DNA from: an uncultured Endomicrobiia bacterium
Lineage (GTDB): Bacteria; Elusimicrobiota; Endomicrobiia; DTEH01
Length of the DNA: 64,000 bases
Direction of reading: 5' to 3'
Assembly: GCA_937936785.1 (NCBI GenBank)
Contig: CALDDQ010000012.1
Location: forward strand, 1 to 64,000
Below, in pieces: positions 30,143-40,200 of this stretch. The position numbers were made by a program, and so were the translations under genes. Within the stretch, counting starts at the first letter, position 1. Each line of letters begins with the position of its first letter. Under the pieces are notes generated by a model. The model had not been told where the DNA came from, searched no databases, and saw only the letters and a list, made by a program, of their open reading frames with translations.

Positions 30143-30171
30143 TTGACAAATAAAAAATAATGTTATATTTT
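30143..30171 (+). promoter_or_regulatory. Candidate sigma-70-type promoter of second Rrf2 gene
   Basis: TTGACA (30143-30148), 17-nt spacer, TATTTT (30166-30171); shares TTGACAAATAAA with the promoter at 21083. Confidence 0.4.
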
Positions 30172-30200
30172 TTATACTCTACTAATTAGATAGAATTACT

Positions 30201-30632
30201 ATGAAACTTAACAAAAAAATTAGATATGGATTACGTGCTATGGTTGAGATATCTAAGAATTATCCTAAAAGTGTTTTACAAAAAGATATTGCAAAAAAAC
30301 AAAAAATTCCATTAAAATTTTTAGATACTATAATTTCCGGTTTACGTATTCGTGGACTTATAAAAAATTATTCTGGGAAAAAAAGTGGTTATGTTTTAAC
30401 CAGAGAACCATCAAAAATTTCTATTTACGATATATATTTAGCATTTGAACCTGAAATTTCTGTAGTGGAATGTTTGTGTGAACCTAATTTATGCGAATTT
30501 AAAAAATTTTGTAGTATACGATTTTTTTGGAATGATATAAATAAAACGTTAAAAGAAAAGATGTTAGGTTATACGTTAAAGGATATTGTGTTGAATAAAA
30601 TTAAAATTTTGAAAAAAAATAAAAAGTGTTAA
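30201..30632 (+). CDS. Rrf2 family transcriptional regulator
   Basis: KKIRYGLRAMVEISKNYPKSVLQKDIAKKQKIPLKFLDTIISGLRIRGLIKNYSGKKSGYVLTR; Cys cluster ECLCEPNLCEFKKFC. Confidence 0.9.
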   Translation: MKLNKKIRYGLRAMVEISKNYPKSVLQKDIAKKQKIPLKFLDTIISGLRIRGLIKNYSGKKSGYVLTREPSKISIYDIYLAFEPEISVVECLCEPNLCEFKKFCSIRFFWNDINKTLKEKMLGYTLKDIVLNKIKILKKNKKC

Positions 30633-30669
30633 TAAATTTATTATTTTTAATATGTAGGAGAAAAAATTT

Positions 30670-31902
30670 ATGACTGAACTAATAAATAATTCGTTTGAAA
30701 GAAAGAAAAAGTTAAAAGAACTTATTTTAAAATTACATTCAGGTGAATCTGAAGAAAAAGTAAGAAAAGAATTAGAACAGAGTTTAACTCAAATTCCGTA
30801 TGGTGAAGTAGTAGAAGTAGAACAAGAACTCATAAAAGAAGGTTTATCAGAAAAAGAAATTTTAAAATTATGTGATGTTCACTCTTCAGTACTTCACGGT
30901 AAGATTGATTTATCAGCATCAAGAAAAGTTCCTGAAGGGCATCCTGTAGATACGATGCTTCGTGAGAATTTGGAATTAAAAAAAGTTGTTAAAGAAATTG
31001 AACAGGTATTATTTGAAATCAGAGATATAGAAGAAAATAAAATAGAACAAACAGTTATTAAATTACGTGGTTTGTACAACAGTTTGTATGATGTAGATAA
31101 ACATTATAGGCGCAAAGAATATTTGTTATTTCCATTTTTAGAAAAACAAGGTATTACAGGTCCACCAAAAGTTATGTGGGGTAAACATGATGAGATAAGA
31201 GATTTGTTAAAAGGGAGTATTGAATTGTTAGGAACAAAAGGTATAACAAAAGAAGAAATTTTATCTTCTGCACAAATCATACTATATCCTGCAATAAAAG
31301 CAGTTTTAGATATGATCAAAAAAGAAGAAGAAATTCTTTTACCTATGTGTTTAGATAAATTAAATGATTTTGATTGGTATGAGATTCATAAACAATCTTT
31401 AGAGATAGGTTTTTGTTTGTATGATCCTAAAGTAGATTGGCGTCCTGAATTGGTTAAAGATAATACTTTAGATGAATTAAACAAAGTAGTTGATAAAATT
31501 CAACTTCCAACAGGAAACTTTTCGGTTGAAGAACTTATTGCAATATTAAATCATCTACCAGTGGATATAACTTTTGTTGATAAAGAAGATAAAGTAAAAT
31601 ATTTTTCACAAGGTAAAGATAGAATTTTTCAGAGAAACAGGACAATTTTAAACCGTGATGTTCGACATTGTCACCCACCTGCTAGTGCGCATATAGTTGA
31701 TAAAATTATAGAAGATTTTAAGTTAGGAAAAGCATCCAGTGCACCGTTTTGGATAAACATGGGAGATAAAATGGTTTACATAGAATATTTTGCGTTAAGA
31801 AATGAAAATGGTGAATATCTAGGAATATTAGAGGTATCACAAAATATTTCCAAATATAGACAACTAACCGGCGAACAAAGAATATTGTCGTACAAAAAAT
31901 AA
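30670..31902 (+). CDS. DUF438 / hemerythrin-like / PAS domain protein
   Basis: N-terminal DUF438-like region, hemerythrin-like LYDVDKHYRRKEYLLFPFLEKQGITGPPKVMWGKHDEIRDLL, C-terminal PAS (LPVDITFVDKEDKVKYFSQGKDRIFQRNRTILNRDVRHCHPPAS). Confidence 0.88.
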   Translation: MTELINNSFERKKKLKELILKLHSGESEEKVRKELEQSLTQIPYGEVVEVEQELIKEGLSEKEILKLCDVHSSVLHGKIDLSASRKVPEGHPVDTMLRENLELKKVVKEIEQVLFEIRDIEENKIEQTVIKLRGLYNSLYDVDKHYRRKEYLLFPFLEKQGITGPPKVMWGKHDEIRDLLKGSIELLGTKGITKEEILSSAQIILYPAIKAVLDMIKKEEEILLPMCLDKLNDFDWYEIHKQSLEIGFCLYDPKVDWRPELVKDNTLDELNKVVDKIQLPTGNFSVEELIAILNHLPVDITFVDKEDKVKYFSQGKDRIFQRNRTILNRDVRHCHPPASAHIVDKIIEDFKLGKASSAPFWINMGDKMVYIEYFALRNENGEYLGILEVSQNISKYRQLTGEQRILSYKK

Positions 31903-31904
31903 TT

Positions 31905-32429
31905 ATGAAAACAAAAAATCTTTTAATAACACCAAAAACTAAGATATTGGAATTAATTGAAACATACCCGCAGTTAGAAGAGATTTTAATATCTTATATT
32001 CCTGCATTTAATAAATTAAAAAATCCAATACTTAGAAAAACAGTAGCTAAAATAGCAACATTGCAACAAGTTGCTGCTATTGGTAATGTTAATGTTGAAG
32101 ATTTAATAAATCTTTTACGAAAACACGTAGGGCAAGATTTAATTTCAGTTGAGAAAGATTCTAATTATGTAACAGTAAAACCTGACTGGTTTGATGAGAG
32201 TAAAATTGTAAAAGAATTTGATGTACGAGAATTATTGAAAGCAGGAGAACATCCAATAAACCAAGTTATTTCAGATTTAAACCAATTAAAAGAAAATGAA
32301 ATACTAAAAGTTATAGCACCATTTTTACCTGCACCAATGATAGACAAAAGTTTAAGTTTAAACTTTAAACATTGGGTTAAAAAAGAAAAAGAAGATTTTT
32401 TTGTAATATATTTTCAAAAGAGTAACTAA
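31905..32429 (+). CDS. DUF1858 plus DUF2249-like domain protein
   Basis: ITPKTKILELIETYPQLEEILISYIPAFNKLKNPILRKTVAKIATLQQVA; C-terminal FDVRELLKAGEHPINQVISDLNQLKENEILKVIAPFLPAPM. Confidence 0.85.
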   Translation: MKTKNLLITPKTKILELIETYPQLEEILISYIPAFNKLKNPILRKTVAKIATLQQVAAIGNVNVEDLINLLRKHVGQDLISVEKDSNYVTVKPDWFDESKIVKEFDVRELLKAGEHPINQVISDLNQLKENEILKVIAPFLPAPMIDKSLSLNFKHWVKKEKEDFFVIYFQKSN

Positions 32430-32472
32430 AATTTTTAATATTTATTGTCTCAACTTTTTTTATAATGAAAAG

Positions 32473-32508
32473 TAATATAACCGGAAAATTTGTTTCCCGG
32501 TTATATTA
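32473..32508. terminator. Bidirectional hairpin terminator between convergent genes
   Basis: Perfect 12-bp inverted repeat TAATATAACCGG - 12 nt loop - CCGGTTATATTA, between convergent stop codons at 32429 and 32520. Confidence 0.75.
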
Positions 32509-32519
32509 TGCTAAAAATT

Positions 32520-33095
32520 TTAATAATTTTCTGCCAAAATTTCGTAGTAAGATTGAGGATGTTTACATGCAGGACATTCTTTAGGTGCTTCTGTTCCTTC
32601 AACAACATAACCACAATTTATGCAGTGCCATTTTACTACATTTTTTTTTGCAAACACTTCTTTGTTTTGTAAGTTATTTATCAATTTTCTATATCTTGAT
32701 TCATGAAACTTTTCTACTTTAGCGATTTGTTCAAACGAAGTTGCAATTTCAGGAAACCCTTCATCTTTCGCAATTTTTGCAAAGTCAGAATAAATAGTAG
32801 TCCATTCCATATTTTCACCTTTAGCTGCTTCTTCTAAATTTTTTAAAGTATCTTGAATTTTTCCTGCCGGGTAGGTGACAGTAATTTCTACATCACCACC
32901 TTCTAAATGTTTAAAAAAAACTTTTGCATGTTCTTTCTCATTTTCTGCTGTTTCAGCAAAAATGTTTGCAATTTGGACATAACCATCCTTTTTTGCAACA
33001 GAAGAAAAATAAGTATATTTATTTCTTGCTTGAGATTCGCCTGCAAAAGATTTTAATAAATTTTGTTCAGTTTTTGTTCCTTTAATAGATTTCAT
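32520..33095 (-). CDS. rbr: Rubrerythrin
   Basis: Ferritin-like domain ([22 protein letters not shown]) plus C-terminal rubredoxin domain ([30 protein letters not shown]). Start moved to 33095, with AGGAGG upstream. Confidence 0.96.
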   Translation of the reverse strand: MKSIKGTKTEQNLLKSFAGESQARNKYTYFSSVAKKDGYVQIANIFAETAENEKEHAKVFFKHLEGGDVEITVTYPAGKIQDTLKNLEEAAKGENMEWTTIYSDFAKIAKDEGFPEIATSFEQIAKVEKFHESRYRKLINNLQNKEVFAKKNVVKWHCINCGYVVEGTEAPKECPACKHPQSYYEILAENY

Positions 33096-33130
33096 ATCTT
33101 TTTTTATCCTCCTTAATGATAGATAAGTTC

Positions 33131-33520
33131 TTAACTTGATTTCCAAAGACCGTGTAAATTACAATATTCTCGTGCAAAAATTTTTGTTCCTGTTATACAA
33201 TTACAAAATTCTACCTCTGGTTTATTGCCAGGTTTTAAAGATTTTCTATAACAGACATCATCAATTATAAGTTCAATCCATTGAATGTAATGTTTGTCTT
33301 CCATAGGATGAGCCACAGAACCAACTTTTACTATATAACCATCTTTTGTTTTTTCAATTATTGGTAAATGTTTTTCTTTTGCACCATCAGAAGTATTTTC
33401 TTGTTGAAGAACCATAGGTTTTCCACAACAAACAAGTTCTCCACCTCCAACAATTAACACTTCTACAATATTTCCACAAACACTGCATTTATAAATTTCT
33501 TTTTGTGTTTTTACTGACAT
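33131..33520 (-). CDS. dfx: Desulfoferrodoxin (class II superoxide reductase)
   Basis: Desulforedoxin-like N-terminus [84 protein letters not shown]. Confidence 0.96.
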   Translation of the reverse strand: MSVKTQKEIYKCSVCGNIVEVLIVGGGELVCCGKPMVLQQENTSDGAKEKHLPIIEKTKDGYIVKVGSVAHPMEDKHYIQWIELIIDDVCYRKSLKPGNKPEVEFCNCITGTKIFAREYCNLHGLWKSS

Positions 33521-33550
33521 ATTTTTTGCCTCCTTAAAAAGATAGATTTT

Positions 33551-33994
33551 TTATTCAGTTAAATTTGATATTTCTACAACATGTTCTTGTTCATCAATTA
33601 TGATATGTCTTAATTGATGTTCTAATGTTTCAAATTCATATTGTAGAGATTCTTTATTTTCTATAATTTTTTTATAGATTTGTTTATAATAATCAATAGC
33701 ATCTTTTTCACCTTTTAGGTTAACTTCTAATATTTGTTTTATACCATCTGCATTGTTTATTGTCTCAATTTTAGTTGTAACATCACAGCTTAAATAGTTA
33801 GTTACCAGAGATCTAAACATATCTTCGTGTTTAAGTTCATCGCTGGCAATTTCTTTTAATCGTTCAATCAATGGTTCAGAGTTTAATCCTTTAATTTTTT
33901 CTGAATGAGCAAGATATTGTATCCTTGCTGCATATTCTAACCCTACTGCTTTGTTTAACATTTCAGCAATTTCTTTTTTTATTTTTTCGTTCAT
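33551..33994 (-). CDS. Ferritin-like domain protein (bacterioferritin/Dps type)
   Basis: LNKAVGLEYAARIQYLAHSEKI...ASDELKHEDMFRSL...DEQEHVVEI metal-binding carboxylate/His motifs. Confidence 0.85.
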   Translation of the reverse strand: MNEKIKKEIAEMLNKAVGLEYAARIQYLAHSEKIKGLNSEPLIERLKEIASDELKHEDMFRSLVTNYLSCDVTTKIETINNADGIKQILEVNLKGEKDAIDYYKQIYKKIIENKESLQYEFETLEHQLRHIIIDEQEHVVEISNLTE

Positions 33995-34018
33995 TTTTTT
34001 CCTCCTTTAGGAATAAAT

Positions 34019-34414
34019 TTAGTTAGTTTTTTTACATTTTTTACAATATCCATAAAAATTTATCTTGTAGTCAGTAACTTGAAATTTTTTTTTAGACAAT
34101 GCATGTTTTATTTTTTCAAATATATTTAGTTGATCTATATCAAAAATTTTTTTACATTGGTTACAATAAAAATGATGATGTTTTTGGCTATTGCCATCAT
34201 ATCTGTTAAAATTTTTTTCAATAGATATCATTAAAATTTTATTTTGTTTTTTTAAAAGATCAAGGTTACGATAAACAGTTCCTAAACTGATTGATGGAAT
34301 ACGTTGTTTAACTAAAAGAAACAATTCCTCTGCTGTAGGGTGTGTTTTTAATTTTTTTAGTTCTTCAAAGATAATTTTTCTTTGTTTAGTATCTCTACGA
34401 GCAATTGTTTTCAT
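34019..34414 (-). CDS. Fur/PerR family transcriptional regulator
   Basis: TKQRKIIFEELKKLKTHPTAEELFLLVKQRIPSISLGTVYRNLDLLKKQNKI; HHHFYCNQCKKIFDID; YCKKCKK. Confidence 0.95.
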   Translation of the reverse strand: MKTIARRDTKQRKIIFEELKKLKTHPTAEELFLLVKQRIPSISLGTVYRNLDLLKKQNKILMISIEKNFNRYDGNSQKHHHFYCNQCKKIFDIDQLNIFEKIKHALSKKKFQVTDYKINFYGYCKKCKKTN

Positions 34415-34423
34415 ATAAACTAT

Positions 34424-34438
34424 TAATAATAATTACTA
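34424..34438. promoter_or_regulatory. Candidate Fur/PerR box upstream of fur-like gene
   Basis: TAATAAT-A-ATTACTA, a 7-1-7 imperfect inverted repeat (6/7 arm match), ~10 bp upstream of the fur-like start. Confidence 0.35.
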
Positions 34439-34517
34439 TTACTAATAATTTATTTGTTTTAAAATGTCAATATTAAGTTGAAAAAATGTTAAGTTTAAAT
34501 GTGTTATAAAAAATAAA

Positions 34518-34711
34518 TCAAGATACAATATTACCTTTTATTCCAATTGTTATATCACAATAAAGTTCTTTTACTAACTGAGTTTTTGGTCCATTTTTTT
34601 GTTTCAACAATTTGTAGAGCTTGTTCTGGACAAGATAGAATGCATAATCCACATCTGTTACATTTTTTTTCTTCAATCTGAATAATTTTTCTTCTAACTT
34701 TTTTTTATCAT
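34518..34711 (-). pseudogene. Degraded 4Fe-4S ferredoxin gene
   Basis: My reading of the minus strand: ATG at 34711 overlaps the fprA TGA (ATGA). Segments in different frames give MIKK..VRRKIIQIEEKKCNRCGLCILSCPEQALQIVETK / KNGPKTQLVKELYCD / ITIGIKGNIVS*. One CxxCxxCxxxCP motif kept (34627-34662), second lost; frame changes fall in A8 and A7 tracts. Confidence 0.75.
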
Positions 34712-35892
34712 ATTATTTTTATCTGTCTATGTTTTTGTAGAATTAGTGAAGTTAAATTTTTTAATGCAACAAAATCTTGTTCTTTAGGATATCCTTTAAT
34801 AAGAACTGGTGGAATAAGTTCAACTTTTAAGTTTGGAATCATTGAAGATAGTTGTTCAACAACTTTTGTTCCCCAACCGTAGGAAGTTATTATAGAAACA
34901 AATTTAGTTTTTGGCCGTAAAACATTTGCAAGAAAAGTTACATAAGTAGCGGCTGGATGTGCTGCTGTAAGGACTGTAGGTGTTGCAATAACAATAGTTG
35001 CTGCATCTACTAAAGAAATTGCAAGTTCGCCAATATCAGTTTTTGTTATGTTAAAAGGTTTTACTGGTATATTCAAATTTATAAACTCATCAATTAAATA
35101 ATCAACAATTTTTTGTGTACTACCATGCATGGAAACATAAGGCAAAACAACTTCATTTTTAACATTGTCAGAAATCCAGTCAGAATAAGATTCAATGATA
35201 AATTTAGGATTATTGTAGATAGGTCCATGACTTGGCGCAATGAAATTTATATCTAGTTGTTTAACAATTTCAACATTTTTACGGATAGGAATTCTAAACG
35301 GCATCATAATTTCTGCATAATATCTTTTTGCAGATGCGTAAACCCTGGTTTCATCTTTTACATAAAGGTCGCTGGTGGCAAGGTGTGAACCAAAAAAATC
35401 GCATGAAAACAAAATTTTATCTTCAATTAAATAAGTGATCATAGTTTCAGGCCAGTGTACCCATGGGGTTAGAAAAAACTGTAATGTTTTATCTCCTAAA
35501 GACAATTTTTCTTTATCATTTACAACAATAAATTTATCTTCTGGGATTAGCAAAAGGTCTTTTAACATATCTTTACATTTTATATTTGTGACAACTTTTG
35601 TTTTAGGATAAAGTTGTAAAATTTTTGGTATTGCACCAGAATGATCTTGTTCTGCATGGTTCGGAATTAAATAATCAATTGTTTTAATATTTAGAGATTT
35701 TAAATTTTCTACCAATTCATTTTCTTTTGTTGGATCTGTTGAATCTATTAGAACAGTCTTTTGTGAGCCAATTATTAAATAAGAGTTATAACTTGTTCCA
35801 TCAGGAAGAGGTATAAGTTCATCAAACAATCTTCTGTCCCAATCAATTGTTCCAACAAAATAAATATTTTTTTTAATTAATTCTGTAGTCAT
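34708..35892 (-). CDS. fprA: Flavodiiron protein (A-type flavoprotein)
   Basis: Metallo-beta-lactamase diiron site HAEQDHSGAIP, SCDFFGSH, PSHGPIY; C-terminal flavodoxin domain VVLPYVSMHGSTQKIVDYL. Confidence 0.95.
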   Translation of the reverse strand: MTTELIKKNIYFVGTIDWDRRLFDELIPLPDGTSYNSYLIIGSQKTVLIDSTDPTKENELVENLKSLNIKTIDYLIPNHAEQDHSGAIPKILQLYPKTKVVTNIKCKDMLKDLLLIPEDKFIVVNDKEKLSLGDKTLQFFLTPWVHWPETMITYLIEDKILFSCDFFGSHLATSDLYVKDETRVYASAKRYYAEIMMPFRIPIRKNVEIVKQLDINFIAPSHGPIYNNPKFIIESYSDWISDNVKNEVVLPYVSMHGSTQKIVDYLIDEFINLNIPVKPFNITKTDIGELAISLVDAATIVIATPTVLTAAHPAATYVTFLANVLRPKTKFVSIITSYGWGTKVVEQLSSMIPNLKVELIPPVLIKGYPKEQDFVALKNLTSLILQKHRQIKII

Positions 35893-35893
35893 A

Positions 35894-36412
35894 TTATTTG
35901 TTCTCCTTAAGATTTACATATGTTGGTGCGTTTTTAGATGTTGTGCCACGTTTTACTTCGTGATAATAGGCATAAGTCATTGGTTCTGTATTATTTAAAA
36001 TTTGTGCTTCTACAATTTTGCCAACAAAAATTGTATGAGTATTGATATCAAGTGAATTTATTGTTTCAAGTTCAATATAAGCAAGTGCGTTGTCTAGTAT
36101 AATAGGAAGTCCAGTGATTCCTATTTTATAATTAGTTCCCTCAAGTTTATCAATATCACGACCACTTTTAAAACCAAAATTTCCTATAAACTTTAGTGGA
36201 GTTTCTTTGTTAAGAATTGATATAGTAAATTTCTTACACTCACAAATACATTCATGAGTTAAATTATTTTTATTAATACTAATAGCAATAGTAGGAGGTT
36301 CTGAAGTTATTTGAAACACAGTATTTGCTATCTGTGCATTAAATTTAGTACCTTTTTTTGCACACACAAGATACATTCCGTAACTGATTTTAAACAATGT
36401 TTTTAGATCCAT
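35894..36412 (-). CDS. Flavin reductase-like (FMN-binding) protein
   Basis: FKISYGMYLVCAKKGTKFNAQIANTVFQITSEPPTIAISINKNNLTHECI; FGFKSGRDIDKLEG; adjacent to fprA. Confidence 0.9.
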   Translation of the reverse strand: MDLKTLFKISYGMYLVCAKKGTKFNAQIANTVFQITSEPPTIAISINKNNLTHECICECKKFTISILNKETPLKFIGNFGFKSGRDIDKLEGTNYKIGITGLPIILDNALAYIELETINSLDINTHTIFVGKIVEAQILNNTEPMTYAYYHEVKRGTTSKNAPTYVNLKENK

Positions 36413-36451
36413 ATAAATTCTCCTTTACCAGAGATATTGAATAATTTAAAA

Positions 36452-37102
36452 CTATTTGAATATCTCATTATTTGCTTTATACCAAAAAACTAAGTCTAAA
36501 TGTTCTATTGGAATTTTAATTTTTTTAGAAAATTGTATCATTTTTTCTTCTATATCATAATAAACTTTTTTGGTTAACGATTTAGGAATTTTGGAAATTA
36601 CATTATAGTGAACAAGGTTTCTTAATATGTGTCTGTCAAGAATAGCAATTTTTTGTCCAAAACCGATATTACGCAAAAAATGACTCGCTTCTTTTAACCC
36701 AACACCTTTAATATTTCTTACTAACCATTCTCGCAGCTTAAAAATATTTTTTTTATTAGTATTTAAATTATTCAAAATAACTTGTTTTATAGTTAGATGA
36801 TTATCTTTAACAAAAAGTTTCTGAACATTTGTTATAAATGTAGCTTTTTTATATTTAAATCTTACACCAGTAAGATTATCCAAAATTTTTTTATAATTTC
36901 CATTAATTAACAAATCTTTTTTTATAATATTTTCAACACAATTCCAACAAATTTTAGCTTTTGATTGAGGAGTTAATAGACAAAAAACTAATTCTGCAAA
37001 AATTTTTTCTTCTGAACCATTTTCCCATATTGATTTAAACTCGTTTAGTCGAGCAACAATTTGTGGTTTTATTTTTTGATAAATTTTTTTAAGGTCATTC
37101 AT
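36452..37102 (-). CDS. N-glycosylase/DNA lyase (archaeal-type Ogg)
   Basis: FCLLTPQSKAKICW; LREWLVRNIKGVGLKEASHFLRNIGFGQKIAILDRHILRNL (HhH-GPD motif). Confidence 0.88.
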   Translation of the reverse strand: MNDLKKIYQKIKPQIVARLNEFKSIWENGSEEKIFAELVFCLLTPQSKAKICWNCVENIIKKDLLINGNYKKILDNLTGVRFKYKKATFITNVQKLFVKDNHLTIKQVILNNLNTNKKNIFKLREWLVRNIKGVGLKEASHFLRNIGFGQKIAILDRHILRNLVHYNVISKIPKSLTKKVYYDIEEKMIQFSKKIKIPIEHLDLVFWYKANNEIFK

Positions 37103-37218
37103 TAAAATTTTAGAATATAATTTATTTCTTTTTTAAATAATAAATTCTACTAATGTAACAATTTTTAGGTGGAAAAGTTTTTAATTTAATTCCAAAAATA
37201 GTAACTAAATGCCATCTT

Positions 37219-40200
37219 CTAGTAGGTAATTTCCACTTCAACAGGAATTTTTTTAAATTTTATTTCTGTAGAACTAAAATTCTTCCATTGTTTACCATTA
37301 ATTTTTACTTCTTTAATTGGTTTTGATATTGGTGAAAACAAGATAATATCTCCAGGTTGTTTGAAATTGCCATAAATTCTTGCTTTTACTACATTATCAA
37401 TTTTTTTTAACTCATAGTTTAAAATTCCCCAAACTGTGGGTAAATTTTTTACTGAAACACCATACTTATATTCTAACCATTCATCCTTTAAACCTTTACA
37501 CAAAGTGATGTTTCCATTGTTTTCGTTTTCAATAACAAAAAAACTTCTTACAGAATTTATATAGTCTGATCCAACCCAAGTATGAGGCATGTCACCTATA
37601 AAATATGGGGCATCTTCAATTCTCCACACAATTTCTGCCCAATGATTCCAGTTATAAGGTCTTTGACAAGAAAAAAAATAGTCCAAAATTTTATGTGCTT
37701 TTTCTTTTTGGTTCAAATATATAAAAGACCTTAAATTTCGGTGTTCATAAGGAGTAAAATTTTCACCCCAATTTTTTCCTAAGATCCTCTTCTCTACATC
37801 CTTATAGTAAATATTTAAAGTATTTTCTAATTCCTTTCTTGGCATATAATCAAATTCATCTACAGGATATATTCCGATTGAAATTGAAGTTGCATCAAAA
37901 TCACCAAGCTCAGCACAGCCAGGGATATAACTAATTCCATGTGTCTGCATAGCAAGTTTTATTGATTCGTACAAATCTTTTCTATAATCTAAAACTTCAC
38001 GAGCATATTTATTTTTTAAATCTCTTTCCCCTAAAATCTCCATAATTTTTGTAGCATCCTTTAGGCCTTTTAATGCAAAGAAATTGTCCCAGTAAGAATG
38101 CATAGGTTTTTCGCTATAACCTTCATGGCTAATAGATTCTGGGACCAAACCGTATAAAATTCGTTTTTCTATTGGGCCATTTTTATATTCTGTACTTTTG
38201 CGTTTGTTACGTAATGAAATTATATAATCAGCAACTTTTATAATGTTGGATAAATGTTGTTTAAGAAAGAATTTATCTTTAGTATAGTTATAATATTGCA
38301 TGCACAGGTAAATATATTGTCCATGACTATCATTTTCTGGTACATGTTCTGCACCACGATCATCTACTGCACATGGTACGTGTCCATTTGGGAAAATATA
38401 TTTTGCATACCAATCAATAAATTCTCTCACTTCTTTAGTTAAACCCATTTTTAGTAATGCAGAAGATGTTAAAGAACCATCTCGTATCCATGATCTATTA
38501 TAAGATCTTGATCCGGGTTGTATTCTTGGACCATCTTTGTTTATTAAGATATATGCTAGATTAGATCGTATAGTTCTTGCCAATTTAAGATCTTCTGGAG
38601 GCAGATTAATTTCGAAGTAACTTAATTTAGAATCCCAATAGTTTACACTTTTGTTAAATTTCTCTGTGCCTAGTAAAACTGCTTGGTCGTATGTCATATT
38701 TGATTCATAAGCAATATTTTTTAGTTTGGAATCATATAATGGAATTAAAATAAAAATATCTTTTTCTTCATTTGGTTCTATTTCTAAGATATATTCTAAA
38801 GCAGCACTAGCATATGAAGAAAGATCGTTAATTATTTTGTTTGGAGGAACTTTTCCTTCTTTCAAATATTTTGTTATATCACCAGATGCATATTCTGCCG
38901 CACCAAAGTTTGTTGGTTTAGTTAGTGGTATAATATATTTTTCGTTGTTAACTGTAACAATTTTATCATCATAAGATATTGAACTAACTTTTGCCAACCC
39001 ACCGGTTGTATTTAGAAGTTGCCATGGAGGATTTACTTGAAATGGTCTTATGGCTAGAAATAATTTTCCATCTAATTTTGTGTTTAGATTGTTTTTTATT
39101 TTATACCATGCGATTATTTCAGAGTTATTTATTTCTCCTGAAGGGAAAAATTTTGCTATCAGAGTGAAATCATTATGATCCCACTTGACTAAGGGTATAG
39201 GCAAATATTTTTTTTCTAAGTCTTGTTCTAATTTTACATCTGCCCAGGTAATAAGTTTATTGTTTAAGTATAAAAATGGTTCTATGGTAAAACTTTCTTT
39301 ATCAACTTCCAGCGCTCCTTCTTCATTAACAAGGGATTCTTTAACATCACTGTCAATACCAACAACAGTCCAATAAGATTGTTTGTTTTGTAAATATTTT
39401 GGGTAAAAACCTTTTAAAGAATCTTCAGCTGCAATTTCAAATTTTTTTATTGGTGTAACTTTTTCTTCAACACCTTTTATCTCAATTTCTGATATACCAT
39501 AACCTTTTTGGCCACTACTTTTTTTTAGTTCAATTTTTAGGTATCTGCTTTCTCCATCTTCCACATAAATTCTGTCTCTTCCACCGTCGCTATTTTTTAC
39601 TCTATATATCTTTGTCCAGTTTTGAGCATCGGTAGATGCGAAGACATCATATTCTATCGCATAATCATTCGGGTGCCAATGAATAAATATTCCGCTGTAT
39701 TCTCGTGGTTTACGAAAGTCTATTTTTAACCACTGATTTTCATTTTTATCACTATGCCAATAAGTTTTTTTATTGCCATCAAATAAATTGTCCACAATTT
39801 TTTTGTTAACAGATGTAGATGCAGAGACAATAATTTCATCATCAGGTGATTTTAATCGTATTTCATAAATTGAAAAACCCCATACAGTGCCACGTTTAAT
39901 GCAGTTAATTTTTATGTATTTTACTTTATTCCGTTTTAAAAAAATTTCATCAGTTCCTCCATCGCTATCATCAACAAAATAAACTTTTGTCCAGTTTATG
40001 TTATCTTTTGAGAACAAAATTTCGTACTCTTTTGCATATGCATATTCCCAATCTATTACTAACCCAGAAATTTCTATTTCTTCACCTAAGTCTAATATTA
40101 ACCATTGGTTATCTGAATGTTCGGATGACCAACGAGTATGTTTATCTCCATCAACAACATTTTGTGGTCCAAGTTCTAATTTTTCTATTGAAGAAGAAGT

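Noticed and set aside
32490-32672. 60-aa plus-strand ORF
   Set aside because: Overlaps the terminator hairpin and is antisense to the rubrerythrin rubredoxin domain.
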